Part shown: positions 20,001-29,434 of the stretch, in pieces
Layout: the number at the start of each line of letters is the position of its first letter
How positions within the stretch are numbered: position 1 is the stretch's first letter
Assembly (NCBI GenBank): GCA_020636355.1
Contig: JACJYB010000001.1
Span: forward strand, 558,001-622,000
From: Lewinellaceae bacterium
GTDB taxonomy: Bacteria; Bacteroidota; Bacteroidia; Chitinophagales; Saprospiraceae
Length of the DNA: 64,000 nucleotides
Direction: 5' to 3'
The notes under the pieces: generated by a model
The model's database searches: none
What the model saw: the letters and a program-made list of their open reading frames with translations, nothing else
What the model was told of the DNA's origin: nothing
Program-made: the position numbers and the translations under genes

Positions 20001-20264
20001 ATCCAATTGAAGATAACGGGAACCGGACAGGATATCGTCCGTTGGCCTGCAGAATTGGCAGAACAGTTGGATTATCTTATCTCCGGGGTATCCTCCGTAG
20101 ATTATCCTCCGACCGATCAGCATAAACAGGTAGCTACGATATTGCATGACAAGACAGAGAAGGCGAAGGCGGATTTTGAACAATTTAAGTCGAACCAACT
20201 CGATCCGTTCCTGCAAAAACTGCAGGAATGGGGCGTTGGACCAATCTCACTGCCCAGGGATTGA
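17058..20264 (+). CDS. Sortilin/BNR-like propeller exported protein
   Basis: Large exported protein of 1068 residues when started at the ATG at 17058, which begins a clear signal peptide (M-K-K-V-S-Q-V-L-K-F-M-L-F-S-F-L-A-W). A frame-consistent ATG 31 codons upstream lacks signal character. The first 750 residues carry repeated S-x-D-G-G-x-x-W turns (for example T-V-D-G-G-I-H-W, S-M-D-G-G-D-T-W, S-V-D-G-G-S-T-W, T-N-G-G-Q-S-W), the BNR/Asp-box of sortilin VPS10-type ten-bladed propellers. The C-terminal 300 residues hold a beta domain and a helical part rich in L, D and K. Family members are common in Bacteroidota; the substrate is unknown. It stands as a single gene. Confidence 0.85.
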   Translation: MKKVSQVLKFMLFSFLAWTANAQTIDSTELKSLMFRHIGPFGNRISCTVGVPGDPLTYFAGAATGGIWKTVDGGIHWKPVFDDKPVHAIGALAVAPSDHQIIWAGTGEPFIRSNVSVGDGVWKSMDGGDTWEHAGLDFPGRVSRIIIHPTNPDIVYVGALGHGYAPQKERGIYRTTDGGKNWELVLHVNDNTGTSDLVMDPSNPRILFAGMWEFELRTWVRNSGGPGSGVFKSVDGGSTWQRLEGHGLPKGPVGKIALAMTPANPDRVYAQIETGDGVPLDGKPTDTGELWISDDKGKSWKMVNPNRDIGGRQAYYTRCAASPDNPHEVYFIAANWTKSIDDGRTLMTPQDQPNWDHHDMWIDPMDGNRMIVAGDGGISVSQNRGESWLKKQLAVAQVYHVTTDTHVPYNVYTNRQDGPAMRGPSRSKAQGMLGPSSIPRGMWHDIGGGESGFATPDPVDPDIIWSSASGRGPLGGIVVRYNEKIRQYRDVEVWPEMTTGHPASDVKYRFQWTFPLLISPHDHNTIYVTSQVVHKTTNGGQSWTVISPDLTKNEPAKQKFSGGLTGDNINVEYGNVIYAFDESPAQAGVLWAGTNDGLVQVSQDGGAHWTDVTKNLPGIPKDGVVRNIDASKWSAGKAYLTIEAHQVGDFKTYVYKTEDFGKKWMLITDGIEQNNLNYTRCVREDPVRQGLLYLGTESMLFVSFDDGAHWQSLMTNMPHTPMYWIDIQEEFNDMVVGTYGRGIWILDDISALQELTPAIQKGKSYLFDIHDTYRFQPKTAIMPDFDDPSEGQDPPYGVSLNYWLNQEVKDSVHFKIINAAGDTVRTLHAAPKPGLNRLWWNLLDDSGKKLMMRTPPLFADWVPMGKAGTRPVHLGPAALLVPPGDYQVAMMVGDDTYHSSLKVMKDPDSEGTNADIMAQHQLLTAIRADLNDVVGLVNAMELVRVQLNDLKKYAGMHADKKAIEAAIHEVDSLATDLEGTWIQLKITGTGQDIVRWPAELAEQLDYLISGVSSVDYPPTDQHKQVATILHDKTEKAKADFEQFKSNQLDPFLQKLQEWGVGPISLPRD

Positions 20265-20299
20265 TCGCCGGTTGAACCACTTTGCCTGGTAACAGGTGG

Positions 20300-21058
20300 C
20301 TACCATTTGAAGTTGATGCCGAACGTGAGGTTTAAAGTTCGCTGGTAGCCACCATCCGGTGCTGCGCTGTCAAAATAATACCGCATGGTATAGAGCAGGC
20401 GCACATGTTTGGTGACGTCAAGTCCAAACTGCAATTCGTCCAGAAAACGGTAGTCAGCAATGTATGCCAGGTTAGGCTGATAATAGGAAGTGTTCGTCAC
20501 CTGTAAAGCACCTTCGCCCGGTTTCAGTGTAAAGGAAAGATAGGAACTCAACCGGTTGGCTTGCGTGCGGCTGTCGTAACGGGACGACCGTTCCCACTCA
20601 TGCATGTACAATGTACCCAGGTACAGATTGAAGGGTTTTGAATGGATTAATTTGAAGCGGGGTCCCATGCCGACCAGATTTCGCAAGTCTATAAATAGGA
20701 GCGAGTTATTCAATAATTGGACAAACATTTCACCACGCACAACCGGTGTAAACTCGTGGTTGTAACGAAAATGTCCAAACCAGCTATTGGCAAATTCCTG
20801 TTCACCGGATTTAGAGAGTTCAAAGTTGCCCAGTAACAGGAAAATCCCCTTCAGATTTTTGGTCTTTAATGAGGAAAGCAGGTTGGTCGACATCAATAAT
20901 AGCTTGGTGCCGTCGTTGTTCGAATAATTGCCGTTGAGGCCAAGATTAAAGACCACCTTATTCGAGTCGGATTGGATCCGCCGGGCTTCGATATTGACGA
21001 GTTGGGCCTGGATGCTGCCACCAATCAGCAGAAAAAGTAAAAAGACGATGTACCGCAT
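20300..21058 (-). CDS. DUF481-like outer membrane protein
   Basis: A 252-residue protein with a Sec signal from the ATG ending at 21058 (M-R-Y-I-V-F-L-L-F-L-L-I-G-G-S-I-Q-A-Q). The mature part is built of alternating strands: W-F-G-H-F-R-Y-N-H-E-F, E-M-F-V-Q-L-L-N-N-S-L-L, a G-M-G-P-R-F-K-L turn and a final T-L-N-L-T-F-G-I-N-F-K-W ending in an aromatic residue, as in outer membrane barrels. The order resembles DUF481 (YdiY-like). It sits downstream of the fibre-like gene on the same strand, 69 bases away, and may be part of that operon. Confidence 0.65.
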   Translation of the reverse strand: MRYIVFLLFLLIGGSIQAQLVNIEARRIQSDSNKVVFNLGLNGNYSNNDGTKLLLMSTNLLSSLKTKNLKGIFLLLGNFELSKSGEQEFANSWFGHFRYNHEFTPVVRGEMFVQLLNNSLLFIDLRNLVGMGPRFKLIHSKPFNLYLGTLYMHEWERSSRYDSRTQANRLSSYLSFTLKPGEGALQVTNTSYYQPNLAYIADYRFLDELQFGLDVTKHVRLLYTMRYYFDSAAPDGGYQRTLNLTFGINFKW

Positions 21059-21127
21059 AACGGAAGATAACAACTCGTTGCTCAAATTTTGTCCAATCCT
21101 GGCAATCAAGCCTGAGGAAACCTGCTA

Positions 21128-23183
21128 CTAATTTTGTTTTGCAGGTAAAATCGACGCCCGGGGAATAACTGGCTGGTGATTTTCAAAACCTTTACGCACG
21201 GCTTTTACTTCCCAATCCAGTTCGTAATTACCCGTTCCCTGCCATAATTCCTGGACCACTATACCCGTGGCATCCTTCTTGATGACCGCCAGACCTTTTG
21301 AGTCGGCAGATAATGGAGTGAGCACTACCGTCATGGTTTGATCATTGATGATTTTTTGGAAATGATCTGGAAATGTTACTTCTCCACGGCCATTCTCAAG
21401 TTTGATGGTCCCCCGGCAATATGCCGCCGCTTCCGGTCCTTCCAGCGAAACATAGCTGATGACCTTATCCGGTTCGGTAGGATCATCGGTCACGAAGTTT
21501 TTCATATCCCCAAAAATGACACCCTGACCAGCTGCATTGATGTAGATTCCGGCTTTTATTTGGTTACTACCGTTGTATACCGCTACGTATCCATTATCGG
21601 CATGATCCGTTAGATGTGAGAGTAAAACATTTCTGCCGGAAGGGCCACTGACCTGCAATTCTCCGCCGCCTTGTGAGGTATAATTGGTTGCTAAATAACT
21701 GCCGAGTCCTCCACCGGGAAATAGCTCCAGTTTTCCGGTAGTAGTACCTCCCAGTTTGGTGGACGCCCATCCTGCACCGTTAACGAACTGGAGTGATTCC
21801 TTGTTTAGAGTGACTCTGGTCTCGGGGAAGGCATCGGTATAGGTGATTTGATCCGGAGTGAATTTGAAACCCAGATCATTACCATCGGGGCGATCAAAAT
21901 GCATTTCAGAACCGAAGAGATGCAATGCCTGGATGGCGGGATCACCCAAAACCAAATCGTTCGCCACAATATTTTGGGTTTCAAGGCCATTCGAAGTAAT
22001 CACATTCTGCACATCTACGGGATAGCTGGTGTATATGTTCGCGATGGAAGGAGGCTCCGTCAGAAAGTAAGTAGCATTCCAATAGGTGGGGATGGGCAAA
22101 GTGACCGGATCTGCATTACCGGTTAAGTTCAATTGATACAACGTTGAATTGTCGATGCCGGCATCCAAAAGGGTGGTCAATGTCAGTTGTTGAATTTCAT
22201 TTTGAGGGTCATTATCGGCATCGTCTACGCCGTCCTGAATGCTGGACAAGTCCACCTGATTGCCGTCGGAGATGGAAAGGTTGGTGCCACTCAAATTCAA
22301 TGTCTGGGGAGCAGCGGCAGGCAGAACTACCGTCCCTCCTCCGTTATCCAGGTGTAAATTATTTCCATCCAGCGTCAGGTGCTGAATTTCATTACCCGGG
22401 TCCGCATCGTCATCAACAGGAAGGTCAATTGCCCCTCCATTTTGGATAGGGACAAACCGCGGCCAACCAGGCTCAATTGTTGAATTTCATTATCCGAAGA
22501 GTTGTCCTGGTCTGCTACCGAGAAGGTTACCCCGGTGCCTCCTTTCGTCAGACCCAAATTTATGGTGGTTTCATTTTGAGTGACCGTAAGGTTCTGTATT
22601 TCATTGTTAGGATCGGCATCCGCATCAACGGCGCCTACGGAGTCCGGAATAGGTAAATTGATTGCGTTGCCGTTTGAAAGGGAGAGTACATTCCCTCAAT
22701 GGCTAAGGACTGCAGCTCGTTGGTTGGGTCAGCATCCGCATCATCGGTATTCGCAGTACGTTCAGCATAAAGGGCATAAGGTACAGATAGCAAGGGCACG
22801 AACCCTAATGACGAATAGGAGGTTCCTCCGGCAGCGTCCAGTTCGACATGCATTTCTAAGACAGAAGCACCCCAGTCTATGGCCTGAAAGTCTCCGGAAA
22901 CGGGTGCTCCATTCCCAATAGCAATGTTAAACAGGCCTATCGGAGAGGTAGTGACGTGATGCGTTTCTGTGTAGAGGATGGTGGCATGATTGGTAGCCTC
23001 TACGATGGAGATCCTCAATCCGAGTTCCGTATCCGTTAATGGCTCCTGTGAGGCATTACGAGCGACGGCCTGGTAGTTAAAGGCCATTGGTGTCTGACCG
23101 AAGGCGAATGCACCGGTGATCAACAGGAAGACCATGGGCAACCATCGCTTGGGTGAACTGGTGGTAATCGATATTATTTTCAT
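21128..23183 (-). CDS. Fibre-like surface protein with DADP repeats (two frameshifts)
   Basis: One gene read through two apparent one-base losses, near 22691 and near 22440-22443, each in an A/T run; with them repaired the product is about 685 residues. It has a Sec signal (ends A-F-G-Q), an N-terminal domain M-A-F-N-Y-Q-A-V-A-R-N typical of Bacteroidota tail-fibre-like proteins, then at least five repeats of D-A-D-P-x-N-E-I-Q-x-L-x-L followed by L-S-x-N-G-G and a short beta segment. The C-terminal 250 residues carry G-T-I-K-L-E-N-G-R-G-E-V-T-F-P-D-H-F, common in proteins of this type. Likely a surface adhesin or fibre; function is inferred. Its start overlaps the upstream T9SS gene by four bases (ATGA), so they are translationally coupled. 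Confidence 0.7.
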
Positions 23184-23644
23184 TGCTTAACGAGTTTTAT
23201 GGTTGAGGTCTCGCCATTTAAGGTAGCGAGTTCCAAATAATACATGCCGGGGGGCAAATCAGAACCATCCAGCGTGGCAGAGGAGCCAGGCAAAGACTGC
23301 TGACGTACGAGCACGCCAAGGGAATTATACAATTTGCAGGAAAGGTGTTCCGGATTCTCGAGCTCTATTTGCAGTGTGGATTGAAATGGATTGGGATAGA
23401 TAGTCACTTCCATGGCACTGTTTTGAACCCTGGTACTGGTGGCCAGCTGGGGCTGATGGAAGCCTTGAGTAAGCAGATTTCCCTGTTGGAGCGGTTGAAC
23501 CGCAAGTTCTCCCAGGGTAAATTCCAGTGAACCAAAGGCTCCGGTCAGCGTGGTTCCGGTCGATGAGATAACCATGGGAGAAAGTTGCTGAGCCCATGAA
23601 GCCTGGAATACGCTAATGAAAAGAAAAAGTAAAAACCATCTCAT
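23180..23644 (-). CDS. Short secreted protein with a T9SS type A sorting domain
   Basis: From the ATG ending at 23644 the product is 154 residues: signal (M-R-W-F-L-L-F-L-F-I-S-V-F-Q-A-S-W-A), a short G-S-L-E-F-T-L-G-E-L domain and a Por-type C-terminal signal with Y-P-N-P-F near residue 85, L-Y-N-S-L-G and the terminal L-P-P-G-M-Y-Y-L-E-L...K-L-V-K. This C-terminal domain directs export through the type IX secretion system and anchoring at the cell surface. The four-base overlap with the fibre-like gene suggests that the two products act together. Confidence 0.85.
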   Translation of the reverse strand: MRWFLLFLFISVFQASWAQQLSPMVISSTGTTLTGAFGSLEFTLGELAVQPLQQGNLLTQGFHQPQLATSTRVQNSAMEVTIYPNPFQSTLQIELENPEHLSCKLYNSLGVLVRQQSLPGSSATLDGSDLPPGMYYLELATLNGETSTIKLVKQ

Positions 23645-23841
23645 GGCAGGTAAAATTCGATTAGTCAAATTAATTCCCAAGGAATTACTGGTAGTGCAAT
23701 CAATCGTAAGCATTCAGTTTCGATATTATCCCTTGGCTGAACACACCTTAATATAAGCAAAAAAAACCAATATGAGTGTTTCCGGCAAGGTCACAAGCGC
23801 TCTCATTACCGGAGTAATATGGGTGGTAAATAAGGAGCTAC

Positions 23842-23877
23842 TAAAAAGCCCGTAGCAGGGTTCCGGCTACGGGCTTA
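23842..23877 (-). terminator. Rho-independent terminator of the DinB-like gene
   Basis: An 11-bp stem, aagcccgtagc (23846-23856) and gctacgggctt (23866-23876), with a 9-base loop; on the minus strand the stem is followed by a T-run at 23847-23843. It lies 25 bases after the stop of the DinB-like gene. Confidence 0.8.
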
Positions 23878-23901
23878 ACAAAACGCAATCGGCGTTATTG
23901 C

Positions 23902-24414
23902 TTATTCACTCCAGGGTGGTGTCACACCATTCGAACGGGCATAAGCGATGAGTTGGCCCTTGTGCTCGCCGCTATGCTCCAGGATAAGCATTAATAAGGC
24001 TCTGCGGGTAAAATCGCCAAACTGCAGTTTGATCACCTCGTCCAGGTCTGCTTCCTTACCCATGGTAACCTGATCGTTCAGAAATGCAAATGATTTTTCA
24101 ACGGCATCGACGATATTCGCTTTGCCTGTAATCTTCTCCATGTTTACGACATCGACGTCTTCGGGAATTTTTGCGCCCATGGTCATCAGGAAAAAGTAAT
24201 TGGAAGCAGCTACATGCAGCAGTGCTTCACCGGTAGAACGGACGCCTTCGGCAGGTCGCCAGTTCATTTGTTCTTCCGAGAAAGCCTGAGCCAGACCAAC
24301 CAATTGTTGTTGATTGCGTCCGACTAAACCGGCAAGGTCGGTGTAAAAAGTATGCTCCTGGGCCTGTGCCAATTGCACAAGCGCCATGCAGCAAAAGAGA
24401 ATGAGTTTTTTCAT
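23902..24414 (-). CDS. Exported DinB-family protein
   Basis: A 170-residue protein with a Sec signal (M-K-K-L-I-L-F-C-C-M-A-L, cleavage after A-Q-A-Q) and a four-helix DinB_2-type domain: W-R-P-A-E-G-V-R-S near residue 50, a metal-ligand His in L-L-H-V-A-A-S-N-Y near residue 65 and a C-terminal H-S-G-E-H-K-G-Q-L (His about 147 and 151). The three histidines match the usual DinB metal site. Family members include mycothiol-dependent transferases; an exported form has an unknown role. It ends at a clear terminator. Confidence 0.8.
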   Translation of the reverse strand: MKKLILFCCMALVQLAQAQEHTFYTDLAGLVGRNQQQLVGLAQAFSEEQMNWRPAEGVRSTGEALLHVAASNYFFLMTMGAKIPEDVDVVNMEKITGKANIVDAVEKSFAFLNDQVTMGKEADLDEVIKLQFGDFTRRALLMLILEHSGEHKGQLIAYARSNGVTPPWSE

Positions 24415-24540
24415 AAAGCGAGGATTAAGTTAGTGTACTATGTGATCACCTTATGAAATTAATCAATCTCGGGATTCCAAATAAATTTTTCCAACCGGCA
24501 AGGTTGAAGAGCAAAAACAATGAAAAACCAGCAATGTTGT

Positions 24541-25593
24541 TTAGCGGAACGACTGATTGATCTTCTCGAGAGCGGTCTGGCCAGGCATCAGTTCGCGTTC
24601 GGTTAATGCATTTAATGGTGTCTCGATCGTATTGAATAACTGATGCAATGTCTGTGACTCCTGGTTCATGTAAAATAACCCGGTCAGGATTTCGCCGTTG
24701 GCAACGGCTTCATGGTGCCGGCGCAAAGCAGCCAGGTGGTCTGTCGGATCGTGATCTCCTGCCAGTTTATCCAGGCGTAGGGTGCTGCCGTCATGCAGGG
24801 TGACGGTTGTTCCGCTACCTGCCTCGTAGTCTACGGTGATTTCTTTAGCTTTCGGAACATAATCCGGAGGAGCAGGGTATTCCATGTGGTCCCGGATGTA
24901 TTCGTACGACTTGGTCGATCCCACATTGTTGTTGAATGTGACGCAAGGGGAAAGCACATCAATAAATGCAAATCCAGGGTGGCTTAGTGCCAGTTTGATG
25001 AGAGGTACCAATTGCTTTTTGTCACCGGAAAAGCTTCTGGCTACAAAGCTTGCACGCAGCTCCAGGGCCATGCCCACCAGGTCGATGGGGTGGAAGTGAT
25101 TTTGCGACCCTCCTTTGCTGATCGATCCGAAGTCTGCCGTTGCCGAATCCTGACCTTTTGTGAGGCCGTAACATCCATTGTTCATGACAATGTAAACCAT
25201 GTTAAGGTTACGGCGGATAACATGTACAAATTGACCCATGCCTATCGATGCAGAATCGCCGTCACCGGATACGCCCATGTACAGCAAATCTTTGTTTGCC
25301 ATGGTGGCACCGGTGGCTACGGAGGGCATTCGACCATGCACCGTGTTAAAGCCATGCGAGTTACTGAGAAAATACGTTGGCGTTTTTGAAGAACAGCCAA
25401 TCCCCGACAGTTTCGCCAGGCGATGGGGCTCGATCGACAGTTCGTAGCAAGCCTGGACAATAGCTCCGCTGATGGAGTCGTGCCCACATCCGGCACACAG
25501 GGTGGAAATGGCTCCTTCATAGTCCCGCTTGCGGTAACCAACTTTGTTAGCAGGAAGCTCAGGATGGCTGAATACAGGTTTTACATAGCTCAT
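24541..25593 (-). CDS. korB: 2-oxoacid:ferredoxin oxidoreductase, beta subunit
   Basis: A 350-residue thiamine-pyrophosphate subunit of a 2-oxoglutarate (or related 2-oxoacid):ferredoxin oxidoreductase. It has C-A-G-C-G-H near residue 34 (Fe-S ligands), the TPP motif G-D-G-D-S-A-S-I-G-M-G-Q near residue 108, N-N-G-C-Y-G-L-T-K-G-Q near residue 139, and the invariant C-V-T-F-N-N further on. It catalyses reversible decarboxylation to acyl-CoA with reduction of ferredoxin. It overlaps korA by four bases. Substrate preference (2-oxoglutarate) is from family similarity of the korAB arrangement. Confidence 0.9.
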   Translation of the reverse strand: MSYVKPVFSHPELPANKVGYRKRDYEGAISTLCAGCGHDSISGAIVQACYELSIEPHRLAKLSGIGCSSKTPTYFLSNSHGFNTVHGRMPSVATGATMANKDLLYMGVSGDGDSASIGMGQFVHVIRRNLNMVYIVMNNGCYGLTKGQDSATADFGSISKGGSQNHFHPIDLVGMALELRASFVARSFSGDKKQLVPLIKLALSHPGFAFIDVLSPCVTFNNNVGSTKSYEYIRDHMEYPAPPDYVPKAKEITVDYEAGSGTTVTLHDGSTLRLDKLAGDHDPTDHLAALRRHHEAVANGEILTGLFYMNQESQTLHQLFNTIETPLNALTERELMPGQTALEKINQSFR

Positions 25594-27422
25594 AGCGAAT
25601 CATTTCTAAGGGCATTAACCGATAAGTGGGCGACGATTTTTGTACAGATGTCGGTAGCCGGTATGGGCATGCCGTCGTAATGGAGGATAGGTATCAGCTT
25701 TGACGGTGACACATTAAGTTCATTGATCAGTAAAGTTCTCATTTGTGCATCCCGGTTTTGTTCGATGACGAATACCTCATCGTGATTGTCAATGAAGGAT
25801 TGTACTTCTTCCGGGAAGGGGAAGGACTTCAGGCGCAGCGCATCAATGCTAATGCCTTCATCCTGGAGCATTTCCATGGCTTCCAGCGCGGCATAATAAG
25901 TTGTACCGAAAAAGATAATGCCCAGATTGTTTTGATTTTCATTGCCCAGGTGTTCCGGCTTAGGCATCCAGGACTTGGCTGTCTGCCATTTTTTGACCAG
26001 CCGGTCTACGTTGCGCACATAGGCATCACCTTTCTCCGTGTAGCGGGCATATTCATCGCGGGAGGTACCCCGGGTAAAATAGGACCCCTTGGTCGGATGC
26101 GTGCCTGGCAAGGTCCGGTAGGGGATCCCATCTCCATCGACGTCCAGATAGCGGCCAAATTTTTCCATATTTTCCAGGTCCTCGGAGGTGTAGACTTTTC
26201 CCCGGTCGTAGCTGCGAGCATCATCCCACTTTAAAGCAGGAGTCAGGTGGTCGTTCATCCCCAGATCCAAGTCCGACATGACAAATACGACGGTCTGGAA
26301 ACGGTCAGCGAGATCCAGCGCTTCAGCGGTCATTTCAAAACATTCGGTTGGGGTGCTCGGAATCAGCATAATGTGTTTGGTGTCACCATGGGATGCATAT
26401 GCGGAACTGATCAGGTCTGCTTGCTGAGTGCGGGTAGGCATACCGGTGGATGGTCCTCCCCGTTGTACATTGACGATGACTGCAGGTAATTCCGCGAAAT
26501 AGGCCAGTCCGATAAATTCACTCATCAGAGAAACACCAGGGCCGCTGGTTGCCGTAAATGCCCGGGCTCCATTCCAGGAAGCTCCGATCACCATGCCGAT
26601 TGCGGCCAGCTCATCCTCTGCCTGGATCACGGCGTAGCGATTTTGATTGGTGTCCGGATCCTTGCGCAGGCGTTTGCAATATTTTTCAAATGCGCTGGCG
26701 ACGGAAGTAGAGGGCGTGATGGGGTACCAGGCCATGACCGATGCTCCTCCGTAGATGGCACCCAAAGCGGAAGCCAGATTGCCTTCCATCAGAATGCGGT
26801 CACCGATGAGGTCCCGGGTTTCGACCCGGATATCCAAGGGGCATTTAAAATTCTCTTTCGAGTAATTGTATCCGATGGACAGGGCAAGGTTATTAGGCCC
26901 GATCAATTTTTCCTTGGACTTGAACGTTTGTGCGACAATGCCCCTCAGCACATCCATGTCCATGTCCAGTAAGGCAGCCAGAGCGCCGACGTAGATGATG
27001 TTTTTAAGTAACTGCTGTTCGCGGGGCTGGGTGAAATTTTTCATTGCCAGGGTCATCATCGGGATACCCAGGAAATGGATATCATCCCGCATCATCACCC
27101 GGTGCAATGGCTTTGAACTATCGTACAGGAAGTATCCGCCCGGCCGGACCGAGGCAATGTCTTCTTCCAGGCTTTGCGGATTGACTGCAACAACAAAATC
27201 GACGATTCCACTCCGCCCGAGGTAACCTTTTTCGCTGACTCGGACTTCATACCAGGTAGGTAACCCCTGGATATTGGACGGGAAGATATTCTTGGGTGTT
27301 ACCGGGATCCCCATACGGTAAATGGCTTTGGCAAATAGACCATTAGCGCTGGCTGATCCTGTCCCGTTTACGTTGGCAAAGCGAATGACAAAATCATTTA
27401 CGCGAGAACTGGCGTCAGACAT
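25590..27422 (-). CDS. korA: 2-oxoacid:ferredoxin oxidoreductase, alpha subunit with fused gamma domain
   Basis: A 610-residue subunit. Residues about 1-190 form the gamma domain (F-A-N-V-N-G-T-G-S-A-S-A-N-G-L-F, P-S-N-I-Q-G-L-P-T-W-Y), and from about 205 the alpha domain starts with L-M-E-G-N-L-A-S-A-L-G-A, Y-P-I-T-P-S-T-S and T-S-G-P-G-V-S-L-M-S-E near residue 298. The gamma-alpha fusion is the usual KorA layout in Bacteroidota. Together with korB it forms a heterodimeric (or alpha2beta2) enzyme; electrons go to ferredoxin. The upstream FAD/Fe-S gene overlaps its start by 25 bases, and the downstream korB by four, so the three genes form a tight operon. Confidence 0.9.
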   Translation of the reverse strand: MSDASSRVNDFVIRFANVNGTGSASANGLFAKAIYRMGIPVTPKNIFPSNIQGLPTWYEVRVSEKGYLGRSGIVDFVVAVNPQSLEEDIASVRPGGYFLYDSSKPLHRVMMRDDIHFLGIPMMTLAMKNFTQPREQQLLKNIIYVGALAALLDMDMDVLRGIVAQTFKSKEKLIGPNNLALSIGYNYSKENFKCPLDIRVETRDLIGDRILMEGNLASALGAIYGGASVMAWYPITPSTSVASAFEKYCKRLRKDPDTNQNRYAVIQAEDELAAIGMVIGASWNGARAFTATSGPGVSLMSEFIGLAYFAELPAVIVNVQRGGPSTGMPTRTQQADLISSAYASHGDTKHIMLIPSTPTECFEMTAEALDLADRFQTVVFVMSDLDLGMNDHLTPALKWDDARSYDRGKVYTSEDLENMEKFGRYLDVDGDGIPYRTLPGTHPTKGSYFTRGTSRDEYARYTEKGDAYVRNVDRLVKKWQTAKSWMPKPEHLGNENQNNLGIIFFGTTYYAALEAMEMLQDEGISIDALRLKSFPFPEEVQSFIDNHDEVFVIEQNRDAQMRTLLINELNVSPSKLIPILHYDGMPIPATDICTKIVAHLSVNALRNDSL

Positions 27423-29195
27423 TCTGAGCTTGCTTTTGTTACGTTATAGAAGAATTTTTGCATATCCCATGCGGCAGTCGGACATCTTTCGGCGCAAAGA
27501 CCACAATGCAGACAGACATTTTCGTCCTTGACCATGATACGTCCGGTTTTCAGGATATCGGAGATGTACAGATCCTGTGATTCATTGTCGGCTGGTGCAA
27601 GCAGCCGGCCACGCAGATCTTCCTCTTTCCCGTTGGCAGTAAAGGTGATGCACGAGGTGGGGCAGATGTCCATACAGGCATCGCATTCGATACAGCGTGA
27701 AGTATTGAAAACCGTCTGCACATCGCAGTTCAGACAGCGCTGGGCTTCTTTGAAACCGAGAACCTGGTCAAAACCAAGTTCAACTTCCACCTTGCGGTTG
27801 CTAAGTGTTTTCTTTTTATCGGCGTGGGGTACAGCATAGCGTTCATCGGATACGACCGCGCTGTCATACATCCATTCGTGGATTCCCATCTTTTGACTGA
27901 TCAGGTTGGTCATCGGTGATGGCCGTTCCCACAAGTCTTTGCCATGGCAAAATAAGTCAATGGATATCGCAGCCTGGTGGCCATGTGCTACCGCTGTAAT
28001 GACGTTTTCCGGGCCAAAGGCCGCATCTCCACCAAAGAATACCTTTGGCAAGGTGGACTGGAAAGTCGTTTTATTCAATACGGGAATATCCCATTTTCCG
28101 AATTCGATGCCCAGGTCCCTTTCGATCCAGGGGAAGGCATTGTCTTGTCCGATAGCGATTATTACATCATCGGCTTCGATGAATACATCGGGCTCTCCCG
28201 TAGGTACCAGTGAACGTTTTCCCTTGGCATCGAATACCGCCTCCACTTTTTCAAAGATGACTCCTTTCAGTTGGCCATGCTCGATGACAAACTCTTTGGG
28301 GGGCATATTATTGTAAATCGGGATGTCTTCTCTTTGGGCATCTTCGATCTCCCAGGGTGAGGCTTTCATCGTGTTGAAAGGGCTGCGCACCACGACGGTG
28401 ACCTCTTCACCTCCCAGACGACGGGAAGTTCGGCAACAGTCCATGGCTGTATTTCCTCCGCCGAGGATGATTACTTTTTTACCAATGGATTTGGTATGTT
28501 CAAACGCAACGCTGGCCAACCACTCGATGCCGATATGCACCCGCTTACCGGCTTCTTCACGTCCTGGTAATTGAAGGTCACGGCCTTTGGGAGCGCCGGT
28601 GCCAACGAAAATGGCGTCGTAATCCTGCTCTACAATCGAGCGCATGGATTGTACATACGTATTGAAATGGGTATGGATGCCCATATCCAGGATGTAATTT
28701 ACTTCTTCATCCAGCACTTCTTCCGGAAGTCGGAATGACGGGATCTGTGTGCGCATCATACCGCCACCCTTATTCCATTCGTCGTAGAGGTGAATCTCAT
28801 AACCCAGAGGGGCCAGATCGCGGGCCACGGTGAGTGAGGCCGGTCCACCGCCGATCAGAGCAATTTTTTTTCCCGTTTTTGATGGCCGGGGCTATCGGCA
28901 TTCGGGATTTAACTTCGCCTTTGTTATCAGCAGCCACCCGTTTCAGGCGGCAAATAGCAACCGGCTCGTCTTCCACCCGGCCCCGGCGGCAGGCCGGTTC
29001 GCAGGGTCGGTCGCAGGTGCGGCCCAGAATACCAGGAAATACATTGGATTCCCAGTTGATCATATAGGCGTCCGAATAACGTTCGGCAGCAATAAGCCGA
29101 ATGTATTCCGGTACCGGTGTGTGGGCCGGACAGGCATATTGACAGTCTACCACTTTGTGGAAATATTCCGGGTCCTGGATATTGGTAGGCTTCAT
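27398..29195 (-). CDS. GltD-like FAD/NAD(P)H oxidoreductase fused to a 2x[4Fe-4S] ferredoxin (one frameshift)
   Basis: One gene read across a homopolymer error: eight T at 28864-28871, where seven restore the frame. The product has about 599 residues. N-terminal Cys-rich Fe-S region (C-Q-Y-A-C-P-A-H-T-P-V-P; C-D-R-P-C-E-P-A-C-R-R-G) as in GltD; an FAD Rossmann motif I-A-L-I-G-G-G-P-A-S; an NAD(P) motif V-I-I-L-G-G-G-N-T-A-M-D; and at the C-terminus two clostridial-type clusters, C-I-E-C-D-A-C-M-D-I-C-P and C-L-H-C-G-L-C-A-E-R-C-P. Encoded directly upstream of korA with a 25-base overlap, it probably connects KorAB to NAD(P)H, either reoxidising ferredoxin or driving reductive carboxylation. 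Direction is not visible from sequence. Confidence 0.85.
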
Positions 29196-29434
29196 TGTTT
29201 AATACGACTTTAATGAAGAATTTTATTCGTTGTTAGCGCCTTAGGACGGATGCAAAGTAAAGTATTTTATTGTTAACATATAATATTTTCATAATGATTC
29301 GATTTCCTGTTTTACCGGTAGCCACCTTACTACAATCCAGGTATCCAAATCCCCCAGAATGCTTGAATTGCCGGAGCAACGGATCGCTTTATCGGAATTG
29401 GGTTATATTAACTGCCTGAATCAAATCGTGAAGC

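Noticed and set aside
28797..29195. Independent 132-residue Cys-rich protein
   Set aside because: It is the N-terminus of the GltD-like protein; correcting the T8 run joins the two parts.
28823..29213. Plus-strand frames opposite the GltD-like gene
   Set aside because: No start context or family; the minus strand has clear Fe-S and Rossmann motifs.
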